Part shown: positions 17,524 to 24,401 of the stretch, piece after piece
How positions within the stretch are numbered: position 1 is the stretch's first letter
Layout of the letters: each line of letters opens with the position of its first letter
NCBI RefSeq assembly: GCF_000367365.1
Contig: NZ_BARF01000031.1
Location: 186,001 to 250,000 of the forward strand
Source of the DNA: Streptomyces prunicolor NBRC 13075
Lineage (GTDB): Bacteria > Actinomycetota > Actinomycetes > Streptomycetales > Streptomycetaceae
Direction: 5' to 3'
DNA length: 64,000 nt
Position numbers and translations under genes: made by a program
Notes under the pieces: generated by a model
Database searches by the model: none
What the model saw: the letters and a program-made list of their open reading frames with translations, nothing else
What the model was told of the DNA's origin: nothing

Positions 17524-17565
17524 AACCCCCTCAGGTCGCCAGTCTCGCGACGACCCTTGGGGGTT
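17524..17565 (-). terminator. Terminator downstream of Lsr2-like region
   Basis: AACCCCC (17524-17530) pairs with GGGGGTT (17559-17565), and inside it GGTCG pairs with CGACC. On the minus strand the hairpin is followed by a short T-rich CTCTATG run and a second possible stem (CCTGAGGG with CCCTCAGG). It lies 17 bases after the stop codon at 17582 and would end the leftward Lsr2-like transcript. Confidence 0.55.
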
Positions 17566-17581
17566 CTCGGTATTGCTACGG

Positions 17582-17767
17582 CTAGTTGTTCCTGGCCTTG
17601 AAGTATGCGTATACCTCTGACCAGTCGGCCTCTTCTAGCGTCTTGCTGGCCAGTTCGCTCTTATCCCCGAGCCACCTCTTGGCCGCTTGCGTGAAGTCCT
17701 CTATGTCATCCAGCGGGAGTCCGTCTCCCACTTGAGTCCATAGCGATCCTTCACGCTCCCTCTGCAA
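17582..17767 (-). CDS. Small ORF in frame with, and after the TGA of, the Lsr2-like gene
   Basis: 61 residues (LQREREGSLWTQVGDGLPLD to YAYFKARNN) with real protein character: acidic helices and a WSEVYAYFKARNN end. It is in the same frame as the Lsr2-like gene, separated only by TGA at 17819-17821 and 17 open codons. The only in-frame start is a TTG at 17767 with a poor ribosome site. It could be a separate gene started at TTG, a C-terminal domain reached by readthrough, or the tail of a gene broken by a nonsense mutation. I cannot decide between these from sequence alone. No family is recognised. Confidence 0.5.
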   Translation of the reverse strand: MQREREGSLWTQVGDGLPLDDIEDFTQAAKRWLGDKSELASKTLEEADWSEVYAYFKARNN

Positions 17768-17818
17768 GTTCCGGAATACCGACCGGGTAGCCGGAGACTC
17801 GCGCTTGGGGGTACCGCT

Positions 17819-18409
17819 TCAGACCGGCTTGGGGTCCGTGGGGTTCTGCTGGACATACAGCGTCTCGTGCTCACCCTTGACCCGACCCCGGGTGTTGGCC
17901 AGCACGCCGTACTCAGGGCGGTTGGCTTCGAGCCAGGCCTTGACCCTGCGGTTCCACTCCGTGAGCTTCGGGTTAGGGCTACTGGCCGACGATGCAGCGG
18001 CCGGACGGCTGGCCGGTACGGACACCACGCGCTCACGGGACTTGGCAGCGAACGGCTTGAGAGCGGTCATGAGCTTCTTGAGCGAGGCAGGCGAGAGGTC
18101 GATCTCACGGGCTTCGTAGTCGGTGTAGCCAACGACCTTGAGCTTGTCTGAGCCATCCTCGTTCTTCTCAGGCTCGCCGTCCTCCCCGATGACGACCTCT
18201 TCGCGCTCGGCGTCAACCGGCACCAGGAGGTTGACCGTCACGGTTCCCTCAGCGGGCTTCTCGGTCAGGTCGTCGACATACTCCTTACGCCAGTACGTGA
18301 CGTGAGTGCCGACACCAGGAACCTCTACCGGTACCCGGTCGATACCGTCCGGAGCCTTGTCGTAGGTCTCTTCGGTCATCTCGATGAGCTGTACTGCCTT
18401 GACTGCCAT
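17819..18409 (-). CDS. Lsr2-like nucleoid-associated protein / xenogeneic silencer
   Basis: 196 residues from the ATG at 18409 (GGGAGA site; a longer frame to 18493 is less likely). YEAREIDLSPASLKKLMTAL (about residues 97-116) followed by KPFAAKSRERVV matches the Lsr2 N-terminal dimerisation domain (the YEIDLS...KLRDALAPY pattern). A flexible SRPAAASSASSPNP linker follows, then TEWNRRVKAWLEANRPEYGV and LANTRGRVKGEH, which fit the Lsr2 AT-hook-like DNA-binding domain, with RGR as the minor-groove motif. It is longer than host Lsr2 (about 110 residues) because of an acidic insert near residues 60-95. Phage Lsr2-like proteins such as CgpS of corynephage keep the prophage silent by binding AT-rich DNA; others may counter host Lsr2. 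It lies next to the repeat-rich control region. Homology is judged by eye. Confidence 0.75.
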   Translation of the reverse strand: MAVKAVQLIEMTEETYDKAPDGIDRVPVEVPGVGTHVTYWRKEYVDDLTEKPAEGTVTVNLLVPVDAEREEVVIGEDGEPEKNEDGSDKLKVVGYTDYEAREIDLSPASLKKLMTALKPFAAKSRERVVSVPASRPAAASSASSPNPKLTEWNRRVKAWLEANRPEYGVLANTRGRVKGEHETLYVQQNPTDPKPV

Positions 18410-18684
18410 GGTCTCTCCCAAGTCCCTCGGCTGATCTTGCGTCCCCCGGTCCGGGGGGCCGGCACTGTACGCATACCCCGGGGCTGTGTCCACCCCGGAT
18501 ACCTACAGGGGCAACCTATCCCACGTAGGCCTACCCGGTAGGGCATACCCCGGTATCACAACCACATCGGGTGACCCTGTAGCTATGTCCGCCCTCACGG
18601 GTAGGTAGGGAATACCTAAGCCCGCATATCCGCTTGCCGGGTATCGGTATCCTGGATAACCGCAGAGGCGGATAGCATCGAAAC

Positions 18685-18965
18685 TGTGGACCTAAAGGAT
18701 ATGTAAGTGTGGACCTACTGTGGACTGTGGACCTGTGGACCAGGTCCACACTTGGTCTGTGGCGCTCACCTACACAGCTCCCTTAGAGCATTTGATGTTT
18801 TAACATTCATTCTCTATATTATTGCAGGTCAGAGCGTTATAGGTAAGCAATAGATAAGCGTGGACTTTTTTCTCCCCGCTCGGGCGCCACAGCCCTAGGT
18901 GTGGACCTCGGTCCACAGAGGTCCACACTTTGAAGAGGTCCACACCCCCCGAAGTGTGGACCTCA
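18685..18965. repeat. TGTGGACCT repeat cluster, candidate phage origin
   Basis: The 9-base word TGTGGACCT, or its complement AGGTCCACA, occurs at 18685, 18708, 18726, 18742 (inverted), 18901, 18921 (inverted), 18938 (inverted) and 18957. Near copies lie at 18719, 18734 and 18912 (inverted). Several copies extend to GTGTGGACCT. The copies form two clusters on either side of an AT-rich stretch (18,787-18,860). The core GTCCACA equals seven bases of the Streptomyces DnaA box TTGTCCACA, as I recall it. Iteron-like repeats, an AT-rich unwinding-like segment and a neighbouring prim-pol gene are the marks of a replication origin. A repressor-binding array around the promoter at 18793-18821 is the alternative. 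Confidence 0.7.
18793..18821 (+). promoter_or_regulatory. Sigma-70-type promoter in the AT-rich core
   Basis: TTGATG (18793-18798), a 17-base spacer and TATATT (18816-18821) make a good vegetative promoter. It reads rightwards to the 59-residue gene and the prim-pol gene about 400-600 bases downstream, and is flanked on both sides by the TGTGGACCT repeats. Confidence 0.5.
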
Positions 18966-19060
18966 TAAGCCCCCACTAAGTTGCGGAAAGTCACTGCGGA
19001 TACCCGTGCGACAATCAATAGCGGGCCATTGCGAGGATATGTAAGTGACTTCTAAGCACT

Positions 19061-19076
19061 GTCAACCACGGTTGAC
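19061..19076. promoter_or_regulatory. GTCAACC/GGTTGAC palindrome
   Basis: A perfect 7-bp inverted repeat with a two-base centre, operator-like, 130 bases before the first early gene. A second palindrome, AATCCAT/ATGGATT (19100-19106 and 19113-19119), follows within 25 bases. Either could bind the phage repressor that controls the early operon. Confidence 0.45.
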
Positions 19077-19205
19077 GAGTTGCCCACCGTCACTCAACCA
19101 ATCCATGAGATAATGGATTCATACACAGAAACCGCCCAGCGTGGCGGGATTTATTTTCGCCATATCCCGTACACGCACCGTAGTACGTAAGGAGAACAAC
19201 CGACC

Positions 19206-19385
19206 ATGATGGTACCCAAGAGTTTCCGTATGCAGGACTGGCTAGCCCGAGCCTTCCATGATGCAGCTATCGAGCAAGGCTTACAGGATGGCGAGTTATT
19301 ACGCCGTCTCGTGACCAAGCACTTGGAAGACCGTGGCTGCAAACTGTCCGACTACATGTTCAATATCAATGGCGCCCGCCACTAA
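19206..19385 (+). CDS. Small early protein, possible ribbon-helix-helix type
   Basis: 59 residues, MMVPKSFRMQDWLARAFHDA to MFNINGARH, preceded by AAGGAG 11 bases before the ATG. It is the first gene of the rightward operon, 46 bases before prim-pol. The pattern of a short basic strand (KSFRMQDWL) and two helices (ARAFHDAAIEQGLQDGELLR, then RLVTKHLED) is compatible with a small DNA-binding protein, but no family is certain. Three of its codons are TTA. The gene is short but has a good start, length and composition, so it is probably real. Confidence 0.68.
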   Translation: MMVPKSFRMQDWLARAFHDAAIEQGLQDGELLRRLVTKHLEDRGCKLSDYMFNINGARH

Positions 19386-19431
19386 CACCCACCCACCAAC
19401 GACCCGATGACGGGTCAGAAGGAGTCATCCA

Positions 19432-21753
19432 ATGGCTATCAACATGATCCCTGCGTTAGACAACACCACCAATATTGATCCCCACCCAACACGCACCCCG
19501 TACCCCTTGGCCCGAAAGCTCTACCAGGGCATCGAGTGGGGTAGCCCTATCCCACTGCCCCATGGACGCAAGTTCTCTCCGCCTACAGGCGTTACCGGCA
19601 AGATGGGGACCGACGCATCCGAGGAACTACAGCAGCAGTTAGACGAGAAATACCCCAATGGTGAGATTGCCGTTCGTCTGGCTCCGCAGGTAGGCGCCCT
19701 CGATGTGGACACCTATGCAGACAAGACCGGATACGACGACCTCTTAGAGTTGCAACGGGTATTAGGCGCCCTCCCTCGCGGACCCATCTCCAGTAAGCGA
19801 GCCAACCCGGAGCACAATGGGAAGCGCCTGTTCGTTATTCCGGAAGACAAAGACTGGCATGACGTATCCGAGAGCATCGAGATTGTCCACCATGGGTGGC
19901 GTTACGTCGTCGCCCACCCGTCCGTCATCGACGGCCTACAAGAGCAGTGGTGGTATCCGAACCTCTATGACAGCGGATACCACATCGAGGGGCGCGTTCC
20001 CTCCCTTGCCGAGATTCCAATACTCCCCGATGCCTGGATAGAGCGCTTCTGCAAGGGCGAGTCTCAGTATCGTGACAACAGTGTCCCGCCTGAATATGCT
20101 GCGGCTTGGCTTGAGTCCCTGCACGAAGGGGCCGCATGTGCCCGCGTAATCAAGGCTATTGAGAGCACGGACTTCACTGTCAGCGGGCATGACAACATGC
20201 TTCGCACCCAAACCCATCTGTTGAGGTTAGGGCAGGAAGGGCATATGGGAATCCTCGCGGCTCTCGATACCGTGGAGTCTCTGTTCCTCGATCAGGTACG
20301 CGACCGTCGTAGGGATCAGGAGACGATCGTAAGGGAGTGGAATAGGGCCTATGACTCCGCTCTCGCCGTCGAAGCCAATACCCCCGTGCGCCGCAAATGC
20401 GCCTGCCACGTAAGCCTGAGGGCACTTACCAGTGACGACAAAGAGCCTGGCATCCTGCCAGAAGAGTTCTGGTCGGCGCGTCCCTCTCTGGCCCATGTAC
20501 GGCAGGCAGCACATGCCCGCCGACGTTCCGGCGAAGCCGCATTAGCCGGGTTGTTCGCCCGTTTCGGAGCCATGGTCAACCCGGACGTGAAGATTGATAC
20601 GGGTATCGGCGACCCGCTTTCATTGAATGCCTTCGCCGCTCTTATCGGTCCATCAGGCTCGGGTAAGTCCGCCTCCAAATCCATTCCCAAGCGTCTCGTA
20701 CCAACCGGCACGTTCTCTACGTTCGGTGAGCGTGAGTATGTAGGGCTCGGTTCCGGTGAGGGAATGATTGAGGCCTACTTGGATTTTGTCCAGGTCGAAA
20801 CCGGCGAAGTGAAGAAGAACGGTGACCCTGTAGTGGTCACCGCAAAGAGGCAGGTTCACAGTAACGTTCTGTTCTATCTCGACGAGGGTGAGTCTCTGAC
20901 AACTCTCCTCGGCCGTAACGGCAGCACTTTGGGTGCCACTATCCGTTCCGCTTGGATGGGCGAGAAGCTAGGGCAGATGAATGCCCAGAAGGAGACTACC
21001 CGCACCCTTACTGAGGGCAAGTACTCAATGGGGTTCATCGTGGGACTTCAATATGAAGCGTGCACCAGGCTTATGGAGGATGCCGCCTATGGAACCCCAC
21101 ACCGATTCTACTTCTCTCGTGTGACTGACCCCAATCAGCCGGACGAACGAGCGGCAGAACCCGGAGTACTTCCGGTCAATCCGGTACAGGTGGCGAATAA
21201 AGGTAGCGGCTTCACTGTCGTATCCAGTATCACGGACAGGCTTGACGCAAACGACTTGGCCCGCCAACGCGGCCAACTCAAGGTGAACAAGCTCAATACC
21301 CATGAGCCTGCCATGCGGGCCAAGCTATCGGCATTCATTGCGGCATTGGACGGTCGCACCCTCGTTACCGAGGAGGATTGGGAGCTATCCGGCCACATGT
21401 GGAAAGTATCCTGCGAAGTCCGCGACGACGTCATGTCGTATCTCAAGGATAAGCAGGCGGCCGAGATCTCCGCAAAGACTCAGATCTATGTAGAGCGGGA
21501 GATGCGTATTGATGAAGCCAAGCAAGAGAAAGACGAGGAAGCAAACAAGGTCCTCATGCTGGCCAAGCGCATTGGCCGTTGGGTTCATGACGCTAAGGAG
21601 GGCATCTCTAAGCGTGATGTTGGCCAGAAGATCAAGGGTCCTGACCGTAAGTTGCGAGACCAGGCTATCGAGCTTGGCGAGAATCGCGGTTGGTTCTATT
21701 GCAAAGAGGATGGTCGAACATTATTGCCGGGCGATTCCCGCCCTTCGGAATAA
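19432..21753 (+). CDS. Bifunctional primase-polymerase / superfamily 3-like helicase
   Basis: 773 residues, GAAGGAG before the ATG. The N-terminal AEP domain has ALDVDTYAD, with D91 and D93 as the metal-binding DxD, then SSKRANPEHNGKRLFVIPE and IEIVHHGWRYVVAHPS, as in prim-pol proteins of phages and plasmids. The C-terminal ATPase shows Walker A GPSGSGKSA (K412) and Walker B LFYLDEGES (D484, E485), then a sensor-like region and a long charged C-terminal helix (AKQEKDEEANKVLML). The enzyme would prime and unwind at the phage origin. No separate DNA polymerase is seen in the window, so the host polymerase probably elongates. It lies 470 bases from the repeat cluster. TTA codons are frequent (four in the first 120 codons). 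Confidence 0.9.
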   Translation: MAINMIPALDNTTNIDPHPTRTPYPLARKLYQGIEWGSPIPLPHGRKFSPPTGVTGKMGTDASEELQQQLDEKYPNGEIAVRLAPQVGALDVDTYADKTGYDDLLELQRVLGALPRGPISSKRANPEHNGKRLFVIPEDKDWHDVSESIEIVHHGWRYVVAHPSVIDGLQEQWWYPNLYDSGYHIEGRVPSLAEIPILPDAWIERFCKGESQYRDNSVPPEYAAAWLESLHEGAACARVIKAIESTDFTVSGHDNMLRTQTHLLRLGQEGHMGILAALDTVESLFLDQVRDRRRDQETIVREWNRAYDSALAVEANTPVRRKCACHVSLRALTSDDKEPGILPEEFWSARPSLAHVRQAAHARRRSGEAALAGLFARFGAMVNPDVKIDTGIGDPLSLNAFAALIGPSGSGKSASKSIPKRLVPTGTFSTFGEREYVGLGSGEGMIEAYLDFVQVETGEVKKNGDPVVVTAKRQVHSNVLFYLDEGESLTTLLGRNGSTLGATIRSAWMGEKLGQMNAQKETTRTLTEGKYSMGFIVGLQYEACTRLMEDAAYGTPHRFYFSRVTDPNQPDERAAEPGVLPVNPVQVANKGSGFTVVSSITDRLDANDLARQRGQLKVNKLNTHEPAMRAKLSAFIAALDGRTLVTEEDWELSGHMWKVSCEVRDDVMSYLKDKQAAEISAKTQIYVEREMRIDEAKQEKDEEANKVLMLAKRIGRWVHDAKEGISKRDVGQKIKGPDRKLRDQAIELGENRGWFYCKEDGRTLLPGDSRPSE

Positions 21754-21769
21754 CCAGAGAGGATACGAG

Positions 21770-22063
21770 ATGGAAAAGAGCCGGACATTCCGACAGTTCG
21801 TTATTAGTTTCCGAGGCGAGCCCAACCAATTGGGCGATCTGGCCGCCGACTACACCTTGGATTGGAAAGACGGGTTCCGTCCAGTGCGACTAACCCCACT
21901 TAACCTGTATCAGCGGTTAGAGAAACACGGCGCCTGTAGCGGCGCGTTTGAAGCCGTAACCAACGCTGCGGAGAGGTGGTGTGCCGAAACCGGCAACCGC
22001 AAACCTGAGAGGGAACTACGGGAATACATCACTGAGCCAGAAGTTTTCGACAACTTCGAGTAG
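21770..22063 (+). CDS. YozE-like SAM-fold small protein
   Basis: 97 residues from the ATG at 21770 (MEKSRTFRQFVISFRGEPNQ), with AGAGAGGA upstream. TFRQFVISFRGEPNQLGDLA followed by a tryptophan- and proline-rich part and YQRLEKHGACSGAFEAVTNA fits the YozE/UPF0346 pattern (short helical protein with a GDLA motif). Such proteins are common in actinophage early operons and their function is unknown. It follows prim-pol by 16 bases, so it is probably in the same transcript. The fold assignment is by eye. Confidence 0.65.
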   Translation: MEKSRTFRQFVISFRGEPNQLGDLAADYTLDWKDGFRPVRLTPLNLYQRLEKHGACSGAFEAVTNAAERWCAETGNRKPERELREYITEPEVFDNFE

Positions 22064-22083
22064 AAAGATTGAAGGTATGAGAT

Positions 22084-22386
22084 ATGGAGGACGATTTAAG
22101 ACCCGAACCCTTAACCAACCATTGGATGCACAGGGCCGCTTGTATCAGGTCCGACCCCGAGATTTGGTTTCCCGATGCGGAGGCAGGTAAGGATGCGGCG
22201 TATGCCGCAGCGTCTATCTGTTTCAATGAGTGCCCTGTACGTCTTGAGTGTTTACGGCGGGCCTGTCGACTCAAAGACGATTACGGCATATTCGCTGGCC
22301 TAGGTCCGGGCCTGCGTCGAGATTACGACTACGACTACGACCGGCTATCCAAGATGGGTAACCGATACCGGAAGTCTCTGAAGTAA
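22084..22386 (+). CDS. WhiB-like (Wbl) transcription factor
   Basis: 100 residues. The four iron-sulfur cysteines are C20, C46, C50 and C56, with ASICFNECPVRLECL as the signature and GIFAGLGPGLRRDYD matching the Wbl G(I/V)WGG turn and basic end, which contacts sigma A and DNA. The spacing between the second and third cysteines is C-x3-C, while most members have C-x2-C. Wbl proteins bind the principal sigma factor and adjust transcription; phage-borne examples such as TM4 WhiB act as dominant-negative regulators of host Wbl genes. It belongs to the rightward early operon and contains three TTA codons (at Leu5, Leu10 and Leu57). Confidence 0.87.
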   Translation: MEDDLRPEPLTNHWMHRAACIRSDPEIWFPDAEAGKDAAYAAASICFNECPVRLECLRRACRLKDDYGIFAGLGPGLRRDYDYDYDRLSKMGNRYRKSLK

Positions 22387-22502
22387 CCAAGGGCAATCAA
22401 TATTGACCCTGCCTTAACACAGTCACGCTGCGGGATAAGCAGCACCAGTAACCACCGGGAAGAGGTGATACCTAATCAAGACTTTTGAAGGGAATACCTA
22501 TC

Positions 22503-22640
22503 ATGTTTGCTTGCCAGCGTTGTACCCAAGAGTTCGAGACCCCATGTGATGGCGACATGTGGGTTGATGTAATCGGAGATATCGTCATTAGCTTATGCGG
22601 TCACTGCGTCGAGGACATTGCCAAGACCCCAGTTCGCTAA
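22503..22640 (+). CDS. Small CxxC zinc-ribbon protein
   Basis: 45 residues, MFACQRCTQEFETPCDGDMW to EDIAKTPVR. GAAGGGAA precedes the ATG at good distance. Two cysteine pairs, CQRC (residues 4-7) and CGHC (32-35), would bind one zinc ion. It is the last gene of the early operon, followed by a strong bidirectional terminator. Similar short zinc-ribbon proteins are frequent in phages; no precise role can be given. Confidence 0.7.
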   Translation: MFACQRCTQEFETPCDGDMWVDVIGDIVISLCGHCVEDIAKTPVR

Positions 22641-22657
22641 GAGATAGCCGCATGAGA

Positions 22658-22695
22658 AAGCCCCGGTACCTAATCGGTATCCGGGGCTTCTCTAC
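22658..22695. terminator. Bidirectional terminator after early operon
   Basis: AAGCCCCGGTACC (22658-22670) pairs with GGTATCCGGGGCTT (22676-22689), leaving a five-base loop, followed by CTCTACG on the plus strand and preceded by an A-rich run (T-rich on the minus strand). It lies between the early operon and the leftward DUF397 gene and can serve both. Confidence 0.8.
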
Positions 22696-22710
22696 GTCTG
22701 GGGTTACCCG

Positions 22711-22902
22711 TTACATCGAGTCGACGAACGCTCCCCAGGCTTCCCGAGAGAAGACCAGGGCCGGACCCGTAGGCGCCTTGCTGTCTCGTACCGGCACGAT
22801 TCCAGGAACGTTGGCGGATTCAACGCAGCTATTGTTGTCACCGCTATAGCTGGACTTGTACCAGTCGAAGCCAGTAGCGGAAGCGTTAGAGATGGCAGAC
22901 AT
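22711..22902 (-). CDS. DUF397 protein
   Basis: 63 residues. TGFDWYKSSYSGDNNSCVES, then VPVRDSKAPTGPALVFSREA and WGAFVDS, is the DUF397 pattern, a small domain nearly confined to actinomycetes. The ATG lies two bases after the stop of the XRE-DUF5753 gene. DUF397 and XRE-DUF5753 genes are commonly paired in Streptomyces and act in developmental regulation; the DUF397 partner usually opposes or binds the XRE protein (as in ScrI/ScrA-type pairs). Here the pair lies inside the prophage. Confidence 0.88.
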   Translation of the reverse strand: MSAISNASATGFDWYKSSYSGDNNSCVESANVPGIVPVRDSKAPTGPALVFSREAWGAFVDSM

Positions 22903-22904
22903 AG

Positions 22905-23765
22905 TCAGTCCGTTCCTGAGATGTGCTGTTTGATGATGGACAGGCTTTGCTCAACCGGCAGAGCTTCAGAGTTGAGACGCCGGAACAGAGCAGTATAAAA
23001 CTCTACTTGACTCGGATCTTCATAGTAGACGATGGACATTAGGTCGTCTCTGTACACAATGTCGGTCTCAACTGGCTCCGGAAAGCTCATGATGCCGAAC
23101 GGGCCATAGAGGGCGGTATTGATAGCCGCACTTGAGGGCAGAATCTGAATTTGGATATTGGTTTCCCTTGCGAGGGCTAGCAGCGACTCCAACTGATCCC
23201 CCATCACATCCTTACCCATGTCCGCCTTTAAAGCCGCTTCAGCGATAACAGCCCATAGCCTCAAAGGGGTTGAGCGGGCAAAGGTCTGCCGACGCTGACC
23301 GCGCACCTTTACCTGAGCCGCAACGTCGGCATCCGCCTTGCCCGGATTCTGGGTACGGACAACTGCCTCTGTATAGGCGGGAGTCTGTAGCAAGCCCGGG
23401 ATGAGAGCAGTCTCGACTAGATACAGGTCTGAGGCATGCCACTCAAGGTCAATCAAGTCGCTGTAAGCGGAGTTCAAGGAACCCTCGTACTGCGACCACC
23501 AGCCGCGCTCACGGCCGTTCCGGGCGAGATCCTGATAGTGGGCACGGCGCGCCTGGTCAGTAACCCCATAGAAGTCCAGCAGTGCTCGAAGATCGAGCGA
23601 CCTGATACCCGAGTGTGCCGCCTCTATGCGGCTGATCTTCGACTCCGCACAGTCCAGGGCTTCAGCGGCTTGGGCAAGGGTTTTGCCTGCCGCGCCTCTG
23701 GCTTCCTTGAGCATGCGGCTGAGCCGTCGTTGCCTGACGGTCGGATTCTTGCTGCTGACCGGCAC
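22905..23765 (-). CDS. XRE-family regulator with DUF5753 domain (possible immunity repressor)
   Basis: 286 residues from a GTG at 23765, with GAGGAGGGG upstream. Residues about 10-65 are an XRE helix-turn-helix (RLSRMLKEARGAAGKTLAQA, AEALDCAESKISRIEAAHSG). The C-terminal DUF5753 domain includes LIPGLLQTPAYTEAVVR and IQILPSSAAINTALYGPFGI, then YYEDPSQVEFYTALFRRL. Such proteins are regulators in Streptomyces. The gene lies in the early/immunity zone of the prophage, next to a 10-bp palindrome in the divergent intergenic region, and no other lambda- or Cro-like repressor is seen. That makes it the main candidate for lysogeny control. The function is inferred. Confidence 0.86.
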   Translation of the reverse strand: MPVSSKNPTVRQRRLSRMLKEARGAAGKTLAQAAEALDCAESKISRIEAAHSGIRSLDLRALLDFYGVTDQARRAHYQDLARNGRERGWWSQYEGSLNSAYSDLIDLEWHASDLYLVETALIPGLLQTPAYTEAVVRTQNPGKADADVAAQVKVRGQRRQTFARSTPLRLWAVIAEAALKADMGKDVMGDQLESLLALARETNIQIQILPSSAAINTALYGPFGIMSFPEPVETDIVYRDDLMSIVYYEDPSQVEFYTALFRRLNSEALPVEQSLSIIKQHISGTD

Positions 23766-23840
23766 GTTCGTGCCCCTCCTCGTTGGCGTCTGGTCTCAGT
23801 CTGCCGTGCGGCTCCACCGCGCACAATCACGTTGAGTCAC

Positions 23841-23869
23841 CCCCAAGGTGGGGGACTTGCACCTTGGGG
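23841..23869. promoter_or_regulatory. Palindrome in XRE/ATPase divergent region
   Basis: CCCCAAGGTG (23841-23850) and CACCTTGGGG (23860-23869) form a perfect 10-bp inverted repeat with a nine-base spacer, 76 bases upstream of the XRE-DUF5753 start and 98 bases upstream of the ATPase start. A weaker CTTGAC/GTCAAG repeat lies at 23915-23931. The first is a likely operator for the XRE protein. Confidence 0.55.
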
Positions 23870-23966
23870 TGCCAAGCCCTCACTCTAGGGATTGTTCCGT
23901 GAATGAGAGACGGGCTTGACACGGCGTCAAGTGGTCTGAGTGGCCAGGCTGGTTGGAGAGGTGATC

Positions 23967-24401
23967 ATGGACGCATTCGAATCGGATCGATCTAGGTACC
24001 CAACTCACAGTGCCTATGTGAAAGCGGCGCGTGATCACGTCCGCAGAGTCGCGACGAGTTGGGGCTTGGTCGACTCGGTCGTCTCGGATCTCGCCCTACT
24101 CGCCTCCGAGCTGGCCACGAACGTGGTGCTTCACGTCGGGCAGTCGAACGGGCAGGAATTCGGCGTGATGCTCCACCTGTCGCCGGACAACGTCCGGCTG
24201 GAAGTCCGGGATACCGGCCCCGGAATGGTGAGCGTCCAGGACCCGTCAGCCGATGAGACAACGGGGCGGGGGTTGCTCATGGTCGACGCGCTTGCCGACA
24301 GGTGGGGGATCGTCACCCAGGTGCTAGGCAAAATCGTGTTTGCGGAAATCTGTCTCGTGAAGCCAAGTCCCCCTAATCGCAAGGGGGTTAGCCGTGTCTG
24401 A
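23967..24401 (+). CDS. RsbW-like ATP-binding protein
   Basis: 144 residues from the ATG at 23967 with GGAGAGGTGATC upstream. An in-frame GTG at 23940 is an alternative start. The sequence shows the HATPase_c boxes: LALLASELATNVVLHV (N box), VRLEVRDTGPGM (G1 box) and TTGRGLLMVDAL (G2 box), then DRWGIV. This is the anti-sigma-factor/serine kinase fold of RsbW. In Streptomyces such genes are often next to XRE-DUF5753/DUF397 pairs, as here, divergent from them. It may act in phage-host regulatory control, but the target is not known. Confidence 0.87.
   Translation: MDAFESDRSRYPTHSAYVKAARDHVRRVATSWGLVDSVVSDLALLASELATNVVLHVGQSNGQEFGVMLHLSPDNVRLEVRDTGPGMVSVQDPSADETTGRGLLMVDALADRWGIVTQVLGKIVFAEICLVKPSPPNRKGVSRV

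Larger units (their letters stand above)
18410..19205. other. Control region between Lsr2-like gene and early operon
   Basis: About 800 bases without a gene. The left part (18,460-18,665) repeats GGTATCC-like words and a palindrome ATACC CC GGTAT at 18545-18556. The centre (18,685-18,965) is the TGTGGACCT repeat cluster with an AT-rich core. The right part holds two palindromes (19061-19076 and 19100-19119) and a CCGCC/GGCGG hairpin near 19,132-19,148, followed by a T-rich run, just before the 59-residue gene. Confidence 0.7.

Noticed and set aside
22029..22274. Minus-strand frame opposite the WhiB-like gene
   Set aside because: The WhiB cysteine pattern on the plus strand is decisive; the opposite frame is an antisense shadow.
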